A stretch of 64,000 nucleotides of DNA from positions 77,657,676-77,721,675 of the forward strand of contig CM049316.1 of the NCBI GenBank assembly GCA_026874595.1, given 5' to 3'. The notes beneath the pieces are model-generated. The model was given only the letters and a program-made list of their open reading frames with translations. It did no database searches and had not been told where the DNA came from. Of the stretch, positions 12,091-24,410 are shown one piece after another; position 1 is the first letter of the stretch; every line of letters begins with the position of its first letter. A program made the translations under genes and the position numbers. Origin of the DNA: Sipunculus nudus (lineage: Eukaryota > Annelida > Sipuncula > Golfingiida > Sipunculidae).

Positions 12091-12536
12091 TGAGTCTTTT
12101 TTTGTCTACATAATGAGTAGTATGAGCCAGCATGAGTCTGTATGACATTTTGATATTTTGATCTGAAGTTTAATAAATTTTATTGCTATAGACCCCATCA
12201 AGGACTGATTACAAATTTCTTTTGTTCTATGGATCAGCACAAATAATTAATCAAAGAAGATAACGTGAATCATGTGAGACAGAAGTCGGCAAAGAGACAT
12301 ATGAACCTAGCCATAAAATCACTCGGACTGGACTAATTGAGACTACCTTATGCTGTGAGCTCATGCCGTAAGCCACCCTGTAATTACCGCCCATAGTCAA
12401 TAAAATCGCCATTTCAACATTTATTCCTTTATATCTTCAAGAATTCATACCCAGCTCAAAACAGGACTAATGTGTTATCAAGTAATCAAGATATATTTTT
12501 CGATAAGAAATGGAGTAATATTATAAAAAAGCTTAC

Positions 12537-12698
12537 CTATAAGTAGATGAATACATTCGGTTCTGTTCGGGTAGTTTGCTGGATATAGCGGGCTGTATAT
12601 TTCTTTACTCTTTAGGTCGCCATAGGAAAACTTCCAGCATTCTGGGGCTACAAAGTCACCCAGCGGCGTTGGTTGATTTGCCGGAGCCAGCTCCGAGC
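12537..12698 (-). CDS. Neto: NETO-like gene, N-terminal half of first CUB domain
   Basis: Seen: a minus-strand exon with a CAG acceptor after a T-rich tract (AG at 12700-12699) and a GTAAGC donor (12536-12531). It starts with the last two bases of a Gly codon and ends with the first base of an Ala codon. The 54-residue stretch has a short linker (SELAPANQPTPLGDF), then the first CUB cysteine in APECWKF, the classic CUB core YSPLYPANYPNRTEC with the second cysteine, and the strand CIHLLI. NRT is an N-glycosylation sequon. The SP-x-YP-x-NYP signature and the cysteine spacing are diagnostic for CUB domains. Other frames contain stops. It sits 10.3 kb upstream of its partner exon and 22 kb downstream of the signal exon. 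Known: NETO proteins carry two extracellular CUB domains that bind ionotropic glutamate receptors of the kainate class. Confidence 0.88.
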
Positions 12699-13359
12699 CT
12701 GAAGGAAAAAAAAACAGATCAATTTACTGATTACCTCGGATGGTCTGATTTGCTGGTGTTATTTTGTGCCACTCTAAGTTGTTTAGTAATTGCTTTTCAA
12801 AGGATCTTAAATACCTTTGTACAATAATCATATTGGTGTCAGCATAAGAAAGCTACTGTACGTAGTCCATTAAGTGTCCAATTTCTTGTGTGTATATATA
12901 AAACACAGGAGTATTCATATTATGAGAAATTCCTCAGGAGAAACAAAAATTGAATTTCAGGCTTTGATGTTGTGGTAATCATCTTAATTCTCTTTTGTTA
13001 GTGGACCTTTTGTTGTTGAATTGTTAATTCAAAGCCTCGTTTTAAGTCCCGCGGGCGTTGAAATGTGAGTCTAAAAGTGTCAAATTTACAGGCCCGTTCC
13101 GGTTGTGACAATCTAGGTGTTATAATCAAGCCTGGAGTTTATAAAAAAAATGTTTCTACTATTGTTGGATACAAGGGTGCTGTTCTTGGTGCACTGAAAG
13201 CCTCGTTTTTGATAAGACATTTCTGTTGTTAAAGCATCAAATCACTGATTCTTATTTTTAGACAAAGTTTCGAATGAAAATCGTCTTTCAATTCATTTCG
13301 GCGTTTGGTGATAAATATGAACGTGTTTCACCTGTTACCGTACTTACCTTCTCATGAAG

Positions 13360-13437
13360 AAAGGGGGGAGCGAGAGAGAAAGAGAGAGCGACGGGGGGAC
13401 AGAGAGGGAGAAGGAGAGAGAGAAAGACGAAGAGGGA
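13360..13437. repeat. AG-rich low-complexity tract
   Basis: Imperfect GA/GGGA purine run on the plus strand with a few C interruptions, about 80 bp. Confidence 0.85.
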
Positions 13438-13543
13438 TGGGGAAGAAAAAGGTTTAACGGGATTGTGAGGTTGGTATGTGTCTGTGTGTTAATTTAACGC
13501 TTAGGGTCTGATTATCGGTATATATTATAATTATATAAGTACT

Positions 13544-13544
13544 A

Positions 13545-13580
<36 letters not shown>
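13544..13580. repeat. (ATT)n microsatellite
   Basis: About 12 uninterrupted trinucleotide units. Confidence 0.9.
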
Positions 13581-15408
13581 TAATTGATATTCAATTTCCT
13601 TTTCTTGTCATCATCCACTTTCTCTCCAAAAAAATGCGTTAATCATGGACGTAAGAATAACGTCTATACCATAGCTGGAACCAGACTACATAACGTCACA
13701 GTCGACCTTCCTCTTAATAAGATCACAGACTGTCTTTATTAGTGTAGTGATCCAGTGACATAACATGACAGGCCGGTACACCAGACATTTGTGTACACCT
13801 AATTTTGCATAAAATATGAAGGAAATGGATCCGGATATCTGACACTCGTCTGCTTCCGGCATGCCCTTTGCGAAGTTCCCTGGTCCAGCCTGAAAGAAGG
13901 TCGTGCCATGAAGAGTGATATGTCGTAAAATACTGGATGTCGTAACACGGGCATAAAATGTCAGTATTATAATTACGAGGCCGTGAAAAAAAGAGATTTG
14001 TTTCAACAGGATGGGTTATGTGGGGTCGTTTGATATATTGATACAGGAGGTTTACAAACTAAATTGTAATTTTATAATGCTGATCATCTGAGTGCTATTA
14101 TTTAAGAATGGTATCACAGTTATATTTACGGACACACCACTGTATGAAACACAGTGACGTTGTCTTGGGTTAATTCTAAATGATTCCAGACTAAAGACTT
14201 TTCTTTATCCTCAAAGGACCATCCCATGCAGAAAAGATACATACAGACTTAGACAGAAAATTTATTTTGGCTCTATTACATCTGTATTTAAATAGAGAAA
14301 TACTTTTTTTAATTTAGGGATGTATTTATTTGATTTTCAAATGCAAGTGTAAATGTAGTTCTAAAGTGCCATCTCAGAATGAAAATCACTAAAAGATTCA
14401 TTAATATTTCATAACCGTATTCCACCTTGGTTGGTTTCAGCTGGCAAAGTTATTCATTATTACATTTTACACGCTTATCTTGATATATGATGGCAAAACA
14501 TGGCAGCACTAAGATTGACAGTTTAGTCAAGAAATTCAGAAACGAGACGCGCTCACAGCATAGGTACATTCAGCATGTATATACACAGACGCTATGCTTC
14601 TATCCACCCTCGTCTAAAGGACCACTAATTTACAAAATTGAGCTCCAATGCATAATTAAACACAAGCAAACAGCTACCGAAGGCAGAGGGGAGCCCAACC
14701 AAGCTGTCACGCGAGGCTGGGAGGCCAGGGGAAATTTGGGGCACACCGAGACGCTGACACGGTCCCCGAGCGAACGTGTCTCAGCCCATCACGTACGACA
14801 CCGTCAGCCAGGTGACCTTTCACTGTCTTTCTGTTTGGTTAGCGTTTTTCCCTCGCTCCCACAATGGGAGCTCGATAAATGTCATCATGACCAAGAGGCT
14901 GTTCTTAAATTAATATATTCCCTGACTTTTGACGGCGAAGGCATGTGCCAGCCCCTCACGAACACCTTTTTGGAGAAAACAGAACTAAAGTCAAACGTTC
15001 CAGAACCAGCCCACAGTCATGACAGCCACTTTGGGGAAACTTTAACATGCCCTTGCCGGCATTATGGCACTGGTACATCAGATTAATGACATATATTCTG
15101 CTGTAGATTCATATTTTTACAACTTTTTGTCTGTAATATCTATTAATAGCTCTCTATTCAGAAGACCTATAAACCAGTCAGCGTCGGTCTTGGTAAGTTG
15201 AGAAAACAAGTATTACCGGAAATTATACTGCCAAGTTATCTTCTTCCTTTTAGGGACCTATTTACATACCAGGCATGATAATTACACATGTAATATAGTG
15301 GTTTTTCCTTAAAATATTGTAGTATTTCCCATTATTTCGTTCTGAAACCGTTTACGTTCTTTAACATCTGGAAATAAACTTGCTCCGGGTGCGATCAATT
15401 AAGATGGC

Positions 15409-15461
15409 GCGCACGTCACCTGGTGGCCGTCCGGCACAACTTGTCATTGCCGGACGTGCGC
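15409..15461. repeat. GC-rich interrupted palindrome
   Basis: Perfect 8-bp stem GTCCGGCA / TGCCGGAC (15429-15436 and 15448-15455) with an 11-nt loop, flanked outside by a second inverted pair GCGCACGT / ACGTGCGC. It stands out from the surrounding AT-rich intron. Confidence 0.6.
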
Positions 15462-15739
15462 AAGATGACACCTCTGGTGACACCGTCTTGTTTTATTAAA
15501 CGATAAAATGTAGAGTGGGTTTTATAACAAACAGAACCATAACACCTGGAAATACCTTTTCGTATAGCGGGATGGTTATTCTCGGAATGGTTGTACTCAT
15601 CCAAAATGAACTAAATCAGATAATAGACCTACACATGTTATTACGAGCGTTTATGTACCTTCACGAAGTCAACGATAAAACAGCAGTAGCAAAATGTGGT
15701 TTGGTACAAGCTTCGGTATTTCTTTTTTGTTATATACAT

Positions 15740-15880
15740 ATTATCTCTGCCAAGGAGGTTATGTTTAAATTCGTTTGTTTGTTTGACTGTTATGTATAGC
15801 AGGACATAAGCTCTAGGTGCTGATAATGTTGAAGGTGCAGATTGTCTTGCCTTGGCGGAGGTAGGGGTTCTACTGAATGT
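15740..15880 (+). repeat. Internally deleted copy of a dispersed repeat (head and tail joined)
   Basis: Head: CTGCCAAGGAGGTTATGTTT, then GTTTGTTTGTTTG, then a TATAGCAGGA-like stretch. Tail: TTGTCTTGCCTTGGCGGAGG. From general knowledge this head and tail bracket a longer repeat seen in many marine animal genomes; I do not know its formal name. Only about 140 bp remain. Related fragments lie at 29115 (head) and 41376 (tail). Confidence 0.45.
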
Positions 15881-16589
15881 CATTGTAGTTTCAAGTGTTA
15901 ACGATATCACAATAGTGATATGATACGAACGGAAAAGAAACATATTTATCAAACCAATAAAAATACACACAATAGGTGCTGTTATATACACTTTGAGACG
16001 TCGATCTGTGCTGACAATAAGATATAAAACGTAGACAGAAAGATATTTGAATGATACAATATATAATATAGACAAATAAAATGTAAATATACAATTGCCT
16101 ATACATTTAGGTCGGTGAAAGAAATCTAAATAATGCAGATAGCACAATGCATATGTAGATACAAGACACACAATAAGAACCTTAAGCTACACAAAAATGA
16201 CCCAAAATGAAAAAAAAAGGAAACTAAAATGTATATATGAATATATAAAGCCTGTAAACACTCAACAATACAAACCCAGAGTGAAAAATCTTTTAAAATG
16301 TCTGTATGATCATCAAAAGAGGAAGGTATGGCTTGTCGGAATTCAGGGGTTTAACGCCGGAAAATCAGGGGTCTGCCTGCTGTATTCATCACGCGGACCA
16401 GGAACAACGGATGTCTGGTGATTGGATTTAATTGAATTAATCTAGTCCTGGAGACAAGAAAAGAAACAGAACGACACAGCACTCGTTGTCCGGAATGTCA
16501 ACGTCCTGGAAAGGGGAATAGGACCCGAGGCTGCACACCCTAATGTAAGGTCTGCCTTCTGTCAGTCACAATAGCCAAACATCAACCAC

Positions 16590-16850
16590 CCTGGGCTTGT
16601 TTCGTGCCCTTGTCCAATTTCCTTTATTTCGTTGCCTCTTCCTATTTCGTGTTCTGGTCCTGTTTCGTAGCCTGCTACTCTTTCGTTGCCTGGTCCTATT
16701 TCCTGACCTAGTCCTGTTTTTGTGACCTGGTCCTATTTCGTGGACTGTTACTGTTTCGTTGCCTCTTATTGTTTCGTGTTCTGATCCTGTTACGTGACCC
16801 GGTACTGGATCGTGGCCTGATACGGTTTTTGTAGCCTTGGCCTGTTTTGT
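16590..16850. repeat. Degenerate minisatellite, about 18-20 bp unit
   Basis: About a dozen units of the form TTTCGTGGCCTGGTCCTG with variation, for example at the TTTCGTTGCC, TTTCGTGTTC and TTTCGTGGAC starts. The minus-strand frame 16566-16889 reads as Arg/Asn/Thr-rich six-residue repeats and is explained by the array. Confidence 0.75.
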
Positions 16851-18080
16851 CAGTTTTACGTTACTGATATATAATAGTTTTTCGAACACTGACTTGCTTT
16901 AAACTAATATAAAAACAAAGGTTGCCTGCGTACACAGGCTGTACAACCGCGCGATCCTGTATACAAATGCCCAAGGTAAAATGGCCGAGGTAAAGATGGG
17001 TAAATTGTAGGAGTAAAAATGTCATAATGAACTAAACTACGCGCATGTTTATTCTTTTAAAAATCCCAACCTTTTAACGAAATGAGGGAAGTTCAAATAT
17101 GATTTATGCATTTTGCAAATTCATCGAGTAAAATTGCAATCGAATGAGAGAAATAATGATAATTTATCTTCATTACACAAAAAAAAACTAAAACAAATAT
17201 AAACCAACGGGAATGTTTGCAGTGTATACCGAAGTCGTCTGTTTGACATTTTTGGAGTGCTTTCCGAATGACAGCCAAGGGATCTGCGCTAGAAGCCACG
17301 TAAATTTGCTACATTTGCAAGAAAAGTCTTGGGAATACTTTAGCCTAATGGGTCGAGATCTTATGTGGTTGGAATAGCACCTGTTGTCTTCAAAGGCAGT
17401 TTGCTATTCATGGCATTTACGGAGGCAATTCCGTGAAACAGCAGCAAGGAAAAAAGTTTAGTGGCGTGGATTTGTAAAACGCTCCTGTTGCCTGGCACTA
17501 CGCCAGGGATATCAAAAATTAGACATGGCGCTCAGATCAATGAGACCCGGGGAGTCCTCAGGGGAGGCCGTCTCCTTCTTTCTACATCCGATTTTTTAAG
17601 ACTTCTAACAAACTTCGTTCTTTCATGCTATTTCTTTCTTTCTTTTAAAGTTTGTTTATGGTGGCCTAATGTTTCTAACATAATGAGGGTGGTGTAGACA
17701 TTAAGTGATGGTTGTAATGACAAAATTCTGCATAGAAGGCTAGTGTTGGATTTCCTTACAACTTCAATACACTTATACCAATTAAACGATATTTTGGACT
17801 TTTTTCGGCAGGTGTATATTATATAGGATGAAAAAATAATTTGTTCGTAACAACTGTGTACAAATCCATAAAAAAAGACAGACTATAGGTCATAGTGGCC
17901 ATTTTTTGTGGTTTAGGAGAAGAGTTTACCTGAGCCTGTCAGTCTATTGAGTTTGAACAACCCAGGTCTAATAGTTAAGAAATTGCACTGCTAAATGTTG
18001 CATCGATGGCTGTACGTGACACCTGTGTTAGATTGTGTGTAACAATGAAATTATTAAGTTAATTTAATAATCATTAATTT

Positions 18081-18170
18081 AATTATAATAATAATAATGA
18101 TAAAATTCATATTAATCATAATAATGATGATGATAATGATAATAATAATTATTATTATTACTATTATTAT
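18081..18170. repeat. (AAT)n / ATG-AAT low-complexity tract
   Basis: Mixed AAT and GAT trinucleotides that switch to ATT orientation in the second half, giving partial self-complementarity. Confidence 0.85.
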
Positions 18171-18674
18171 AAACAAAAAAGAAAGTACAAATAGCACTAA
18201 GAGTTATATATCCCCCACTATTTATCGGCGCAGGTTGGTGGGTGCAAAAGCTAGCCCTTTGAGGTCAGATACCGGGTGTATATTTACACAACACAGCTGC
18301 TGCTAAATCACATTTTCTGTTAAAGATGCACCGAGAGAACAGAAGAAAATGCCCGGATATTGATCCCCATGGATCAGCGGGAGAACCCTCGTGCCGGGAG
18401 CAACAAGTAACGTCCAAGTAATGGCGGCAAAAACGCTAGCTGTCAAACCAGTATGGTGTATGTATGGACGCAGAGCGCCAGTCTACGCCAAGCCAGAAAT
18501 TAAAAAAAAAATCTTCTACCCTTCAGTGGTTTTAGATGAGATCATAAAACTACATCGTTCTCCGTAAAAGACAAAGAAATCAGACGAGGTGTGGCCTTGT
18601 GCAGGTCTGCAGTTTTATTGTTTCAAATGTTTATCTTAATTAGCCCCCTGCCGGCGCCGATCGGCAATAAGCTG

Positions 18675-18744
18675 CAGGAACGAGAACCAAGATGGCGACC
18701 ATAAACTGTCAGGAACCAGGGTCAAGATGGCGACCATAAACTCT
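18675..18744. repeat. 35-bp tandem duplication carrying YY1-like sites
   Basis: Two 35-bp units (18675-18709, 18710-18744), each with CAAGATGGCGACCATAAACT. AAGATGGCG is the known YY1-type core. A decayed third relative, CAAAATGGCGGTCATAAA, occurs at about 18994. Confidence 0.6.
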
Positions 18745-19361
18745 TAGAGTCTCTCTAAGACTGTACTGAAAGCAACAAAAAAACGAAACTTTCTGATTCA
18801 AGAGTCGGTCATGAATCCAAAGCGTATGTGATAAAGTATAAAAAGACTAACCAATAAAAAAACTCCCTCATGATCAAATATAGCGCACGTGGTTTATACA
18901 AATTATTTACACGGTTAAACGGAGACACTGATATCGCGCATACTGTGTGATGGAAAAAGATAACATTGACGGACATGAAGCAAACGCTTTATTCAAAATG
19001 GCGGTCATAAATCTGACTTGCATGATTACAGACAGCGACCTTGATCGCCAAATGCACTTTGTGACATATAATGGTGGCAGTGAAATAAGCAGAGCCCCTT
19101 TCATGTTTGTCTTTATTTCTTTACATTGTAACAATGGTAGTCGACCTTTACCAAGACAAGACCTTCAGACATATCCGGCGTAATTGAGGGAGAAATAAAA
19201 CGGAAACCCTTCAGTGGCAGACCAAGGATTTGTGTGTGAGTGTTGTGGTATTGCCATTTAAAACGAAGAATTGATTATAGATACGATGGGGAGGGGGCAT
19301 ATGCGGGAAATACCTCGTCTTATCCCACATCCCCTACATTTTGCCAATCAATTAGATACCA

Positions 19362-19391
19362 TTTTATTATTATTATTATTATTATTATTAT
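19362..19391. repeat. (ATT)n microsatellite
   Basis: Ten uninterrupted trinucleotide units. Confidence 0.9.
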
Positions 19392-20064
19392 ATCTTTATT
19401 GAGGGTGGCTTGTTCAGAATATACTGATCTTCCACAAGATCCTGCCATAAAATCCTGCAATTTCAATTTAAAATAATATGAGTTATAAACAATTATGTGT
19501 CCCAGTGTTGCTAAGTTCCCCAAATGTCATTACATGGCAGGTTTTCAGAAATCAATATAATATCATATTACGTGGTTCCCCTGTATTCAAGGCATTGTGG
19601 AACACATTAAACGCAAAAATTTGATAATTCATGTTGGTTTTACGGACTTAAATTATAGTTGTCGTGTGTTTTTTTATTGCGAAATACCCAGTGGTGAATC
19701 CATGGAAGCAAAGGGACATTCGCCCGACCCGCCAAGGTTTTTTATTGTCGTTATTTTCTGAAGCGAGAATATTACTTGTTATTTGATACCCACATTGCTT
19801 GAAAATTGCTTCTATTAAAAAAAAATCATGTTGTTTCCCACACATCCTCCAACATTGCAAATCAATTGGGCCGTTGGATGGATGGGGGTACGAGATGGGG
19901 TGGCAGGGGATTCGCAGTTCCTATTCCCCTTCCTATATTCCAATATGAAATAACGCCCCTGCCAGTTTCACACTTAATGTTAGATCCTAAAACAACGTCC
20001 AGCCTCGCAGATACGTACAAATTAATGTGTACATTTCATTGTTATCAAGACGTTCTCCCAACCG

Positions 20065-20090
20065 TTTTTTTTTTTTTTTTTTTTTTTTTT
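20065..20090. repeat. Poly-T run of 26
   Basis: Uninterrupted T26 on the plus strand. It could be the tail of a minus-strand retroelement, but no element body is recognisable beside it. Confidence 0.9.
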
Positions 20091-20940
20091 AGTATTTTAG
20101 CGCATTCACCTTAATTCAAAATGAGTCGCTGATATCACATACACTCGGCCCGAGGTCCGTCATGGATTAATCCGCCATTGCTGTGTGGTTATGTACAGCT
20201 TCCTTTATATGACAGACCTACACGCGCACTCCACAGGTCACGGGGTCATATAAATATTCATAGGGGTCAATATACTGCGTCCCATAAATAGCTTAGACAG
20301 CCATTGTTGACTGGCTATATACTCCAAACTGTAGCTATAATAAAATAATCCCACTGTTGAATTTTACACATTTCTCCGGAAAGATAGACTGTGTGTGTCA
20401 AGTATTTTAACCTGGGTAAAATCAAGGAAGTATTTCATAGCAGAAAAGAGCTGTATTTCAAAGGGGTAATGTGTCATAAATGAATTCAACCATAATCCTG
20501 CCCATTGCCCATTATTAGTTTATATATGAATTGACAATGGGTCAAAGAGCCTTAACCTGAAATAAAGACAGAAAATGTGACAATATTAACGTAAACAATG
20601 GCTTTTATATTTGATATACTCTGGTGAAAGAAGTTTATCATCCGCTGTGTTATTTCCTGATTTCAAAGGCCACAGCTCGTGACTGCTCGTCAGAAATGTT
20701 TTGTTGATTGTTGTCGTGTTTTCCGTCATGCTCATCGTGTGTACTTTGGTCATATAAAGAGCCTGTTCACTGTGAACACAGACGTCCCATCGTTAAAGGT
20801 TAGTTTTTTTTTTTGCAATTTCCAACGGGACTCTGATATCTGTTGGTACACAATGAAATATTTCATGATAGTGTCAGCACTGTGCCTTCTTGGATGGTAA
20901 TAAACTTAATCAGTAGCGATGACTCACTATGATTATTGCT

Positions 20941-20970
20941 GTTGTTATTATTATTTTTATTATTATTATT
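20941..20970. repeat. (TTA)n microsatellite
   Basis: Interrupted TTA units, about 30 bp. Confidence 0.8.
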
Positions 20971-21076
20971 GCATTGCTGAACAACTCAGGAAGAGAAAAT
21001 CTTTAAAAAATCAATGACGCAAAAGAAACAGAAGATGAACAGAATTCCCAACACTAACCGATACTTAGATCAGCCC

Positions 21077-21108
21077 ATATATAAATATATATATATATAT
21101 ATATACAG

Positions 21109-21158
<50 letters not shown>
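21077..21158. repeat. (AT)n microsatellite
   Basis: About 80 bp of AT dinucleotides with two short interruptions (ATACAGATATATAAAT). Confidence 0.92.
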
Positions 21159-21161
<3 letters not shown>

Positions 21162-21614
21162 CGTAATAAATAACTCTAATATTTTAGCATTGCTTTATCT
21201 CGATCGTTGGGACTAGCTTTGTGCTCTCAATGTGACAGTCAATCTGTTCCAATTACAACAGCGGTCCTATCTGGTCAGGCCAAATATAAAAAAAAGTAAA
21301 AAACATAATTTCCTTCACGAAGTCTAAGACGAAAATCTTGGGGCGGATGGGCGGATTTTTGTTTTGTTGAAAACCTGTAGGAATAATTAGGAATCATTCT
21401 TGGTGATGGTGCGTATGAATCAGAATACTTAATCAAATTTAAATAATATTTATTTAAATATATATATTATGGCTTCTTGGAAAAAATAAATGTAAAACCA
21501 GCGATTAAAAACAAATATACCTTGGAATTGGTGGTCACCCATCCCTCAAAAGAAAGGCCCGAGAAACATAGTCAACGTCGACCAGACAGAGCAACTATTT
21601 TTCTTGTGGTGGTC

Positions 21615-21643
21615 ATAATAATAATAATAATAATAAAAATAAT
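21615..21643. repeat. (ATA)n microsatellite
   Basis: About nine ATA units. Confidence 0.85.
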
Positions 21644-22195
21644 ACTATTAGTTTATTCAGCCTTGAGAACAAGAGTACATGAAACATGAAAAATAAAATA
21701 TAAGTAAAAAAACAATAAAACACCACAGATAACACCATATTACTATCTTACTATTTACCAAGAATATTCCTGCCTTATTTCAACTCCAGCCCCTAAAATA
21801 TTATACAAGAACCCAAAGCACAATGAAAAGTGTTTGCTACTTCCTGTGTAAGTTAGGCTGACAGTTAACGCCAACATAGGGTAAGTCCAAGATAAAAAAA
21901 AAAACTTAGACTCCGATGGCCTCAAGCAACAGAAACCTTCTCCCGCTAGACCACCCAAACACGAACATAGAGTGGGACTGGATATTCACTAAGCCGGCAG
22001 TAATTAGCTTAGTTTATAGGCTGCCGGTCGCCTACACCTACATATTTGCCTCACCAGGAAAATAAATAAGGGAATCTAAAGTTGCTCTTGGAGAAAACAA
22101 AGTCTTTCTCTGATTTCTTTGTGACTGAGTTTGACGTACTACGCTTATGTTATGATTCCCCCGACATTAAACCATGCACTGCATCATTGCTGGTC

Positions 22196-22245
22196 CTGTA
22201 AATAAACGCTAATTACTTTCCTGTAAATAAACGCTAATTACTTTC
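22196..22245. repeat. Perfect 25-bp tandem duplication
   Basis: Two identical 25-bp units (22196-22220, 22221-22245) beginning CTGTAAATAAACGCTAATTA. The lack of divergence suggests a recent duplication. Confidence 0.9.
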
Positions 22246-24342
22246 CAACACAATCTACATTTTGCATCTTTCCGGTTCGTGCGGTAGGACAGGTCTGCAG
22301 GACTTAGGCCGGTTTGTGCGGGCTGGGATTTCCATGGACCCAGTATACATGGGCCGAGTTCACCGCCATTTCTAATAGATTATGCTGTGATTGGCAGCGA
22401 AATAATGTCAGATTCCTTGGGATTAATGGGAACATATGGGAAACGTCACCATATCCCCAGTCATACACACTTGGCATTGTACCTCACAGTTCAAGACCAA
22501 AAAAAAGGCCATTTCCTTTGCGTGACAACAGTTAAGTAGCAACACCGGCAAGATTTAGAGTAAAGATGCCTCGTGACGCATTGACAGACTTGGATGAAAC
22601 GTTATTGAAACGTTAATTGATCTGTTCAGCCACGTACGTTGAAGGTCCACAGGTGATCGGGCCAGCTGATCGGGATACGTTAAAGTCAAATGGTCCATTT
22701 GCGTAAAGCTCCACAGATCGGGATCCTGTCCGTGAGAGCTCGATGATCAAAATATGTTAACGGCCTGCAGATCCGGACCCGTCCAGGCGGATGAGTACGG
22801 TATATGGCATTAATCACATAAGGATGATAAACATGTTCTGTATGTTTAACTGTTTATATCACGTGGCAGTGATTCCTAATGAAGACGAAACTGTAGGTTT
22901 TATGTAAGGATAAATTTGCATTCTTGCAAGACTCAACTTCTCTTAAATTGTTGTAACTACAATCAATGAAACGGAGTTTTTGGCAGTTGAAATGAGTAGC
23001 GTTTTCGCAGGGTATCAGTCTGGAAGACTTCCCCCTGACGTCACGCCCGCGTCCTCTAGGACCAGATGTTATCAGACTGCGGTGAAATCCCAGGTATCTC
23101 GGGTCTCGGGTCTCTGTTATTTTCGCCCCAGTGCCAGACGTCTGTTTCATCTCTTACATATGTCGGAAACTTCAGAGACTTCACTCCGTGCTGATTCATT
23201 ATCTGACGACGCCTAATTAATGATCAAGACAAACCGGATTCCCAAGCAGGATCACACGCGTTGTCCCAGGGAAGCGAATTTCTATTTTTACCAGAAACCT
23301 TCACGCTCGCAGGGGAAAAGATCCAAGTTTGTATAACCAGGCGTCGAAATTTTGTATCACATATATAATTTGTTCGAAAATTTATTTTGTTCCCAAATAT
23401 GATCTTGTGTCTCCAAAATTGGGTCGTCTTTACATAACCTGGCAGCGATTCACTCAGTCTACAAGACGCCATTATGCAAATAACTATTTAAGATTTTTTT
23501 CACAAGCTTCCCCTTTAAACTATAATTGAAAACACGTCACAAAAAAAAACCAAGAAAAACAAGAGTCTCTCAAGTCAGTATCTTTAACTTACCAGTATAA
23601 TCCCGTTATATGTACATAAGGAAAGAGGTTCCTTGGTTCAGTGTAAATTAGAATATTACTTTGAGATCAGGCGTCTAATCTCCACTGTATGTCCAACAAT
23701 GCAACAGATTTTTTATGGATGATTGTTTTTTTTGACAAATGGTTCCGTATTTCTACACAAGTTCATATCTTCTATTATATATTTTATTTTTTATTACTAT
23801 TCTCAAATCTACCAATGAAGATTTCATGGAATAACTCGTCATTTTTACTTTACCACGTGATACCGGATTCATACATCTTTTGACAAAGGCAAACGAGCGG
23901 AAATAAAACAGTTAGAGAACAAGTCTAGAAATTAAGGTCAAGGCCGTAAAAATTACGACGGTAACAAGTCTTTGATCAGTCGTGCAGATGTGCTGAAGGT
24001 CAGTTTTGTTCATGTATAATTCATCCAGCACCGCCGGAGCCTCCGTCCCCATCTGCTAACAGGGTCCAGGAAGCCATGCTGATGTTGATTTTCTTTGTGT
24101 ACTTGGGAGGTCGACCGGGAATAAACTTAAGAATGGGATTATCTGAGTCATATATAATTCTGCAACGAATTAAATTCATCATTCATGCATTTATATAGCT
24201 GCTTATAACCAAGATACGTTTAAGCATCATTCACCCTCGAATTCTCAATATCATTATTTAAAAAATAATGGATCTGTGTTTTAATGATTTTGGGTTTTTC
24301 TTAAAGTTAGATCTATTCTAAATAAAGACTATCATGAAAATG

Positions 24343-24348
<6 letters not shown>

Positions 24349-24408
<60 letters not shown>
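24349..24408. repeat. Compound (TA)n(GA)17 microsatellite
   Basis: A TA run passes directly into 17 GA units at 24375. The same junction type occurs at 63442. Confidence 0.95.

Positions 24409-24410
<2 letters not shown>

Larger units (their letters stand above)
2195..12536 (-). other. Intron between the two CUB exons (10.3 kb)
   Basis: No further exon recognised. It holds a snapback TA hairpin (2615-2678), a 47-bp tandem repeat (3959-4085), an (ATT)n tract (5622-5676), two diverged repeat pairs (5405/7980 and 10165/11670) and one X-box palindrome (8687). A less AT-rich patch at 4885-5180 contains an 89-codon frame on the plus strand that I do not recognise. Stretches at 2700-3950, 6600-7950, 8750-10100 and 10600-11600 show nothing I can name. 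Confidence 0.7.

Noticed and set aside
13686-14006. 106-codon minus-strand frame starting with a convincing signal-peptide-like stretch
   Set aside because: The frame begins at TTG, not ATG, no splice acceptor links it to an upstream start, and the remainder matches nothing. Treated as chance.
14487-15086. 199-codon plus-strand ATG frame, the longest in the window
   Set aside because: Composition is mixed, no domain or repeat pattern is seen, no promoter or splice context fits, and it lies in a 22-kb intron. Length alone is not enough in a 64-kb window.
15641-16171. 176-codon minus-strand Tyr/Ile/Phe-rich frame
   Set aside because: Residue content follows the AT-rich base composition, and it overlaps a decayed dispersed repeat and an opposite-strand frame.
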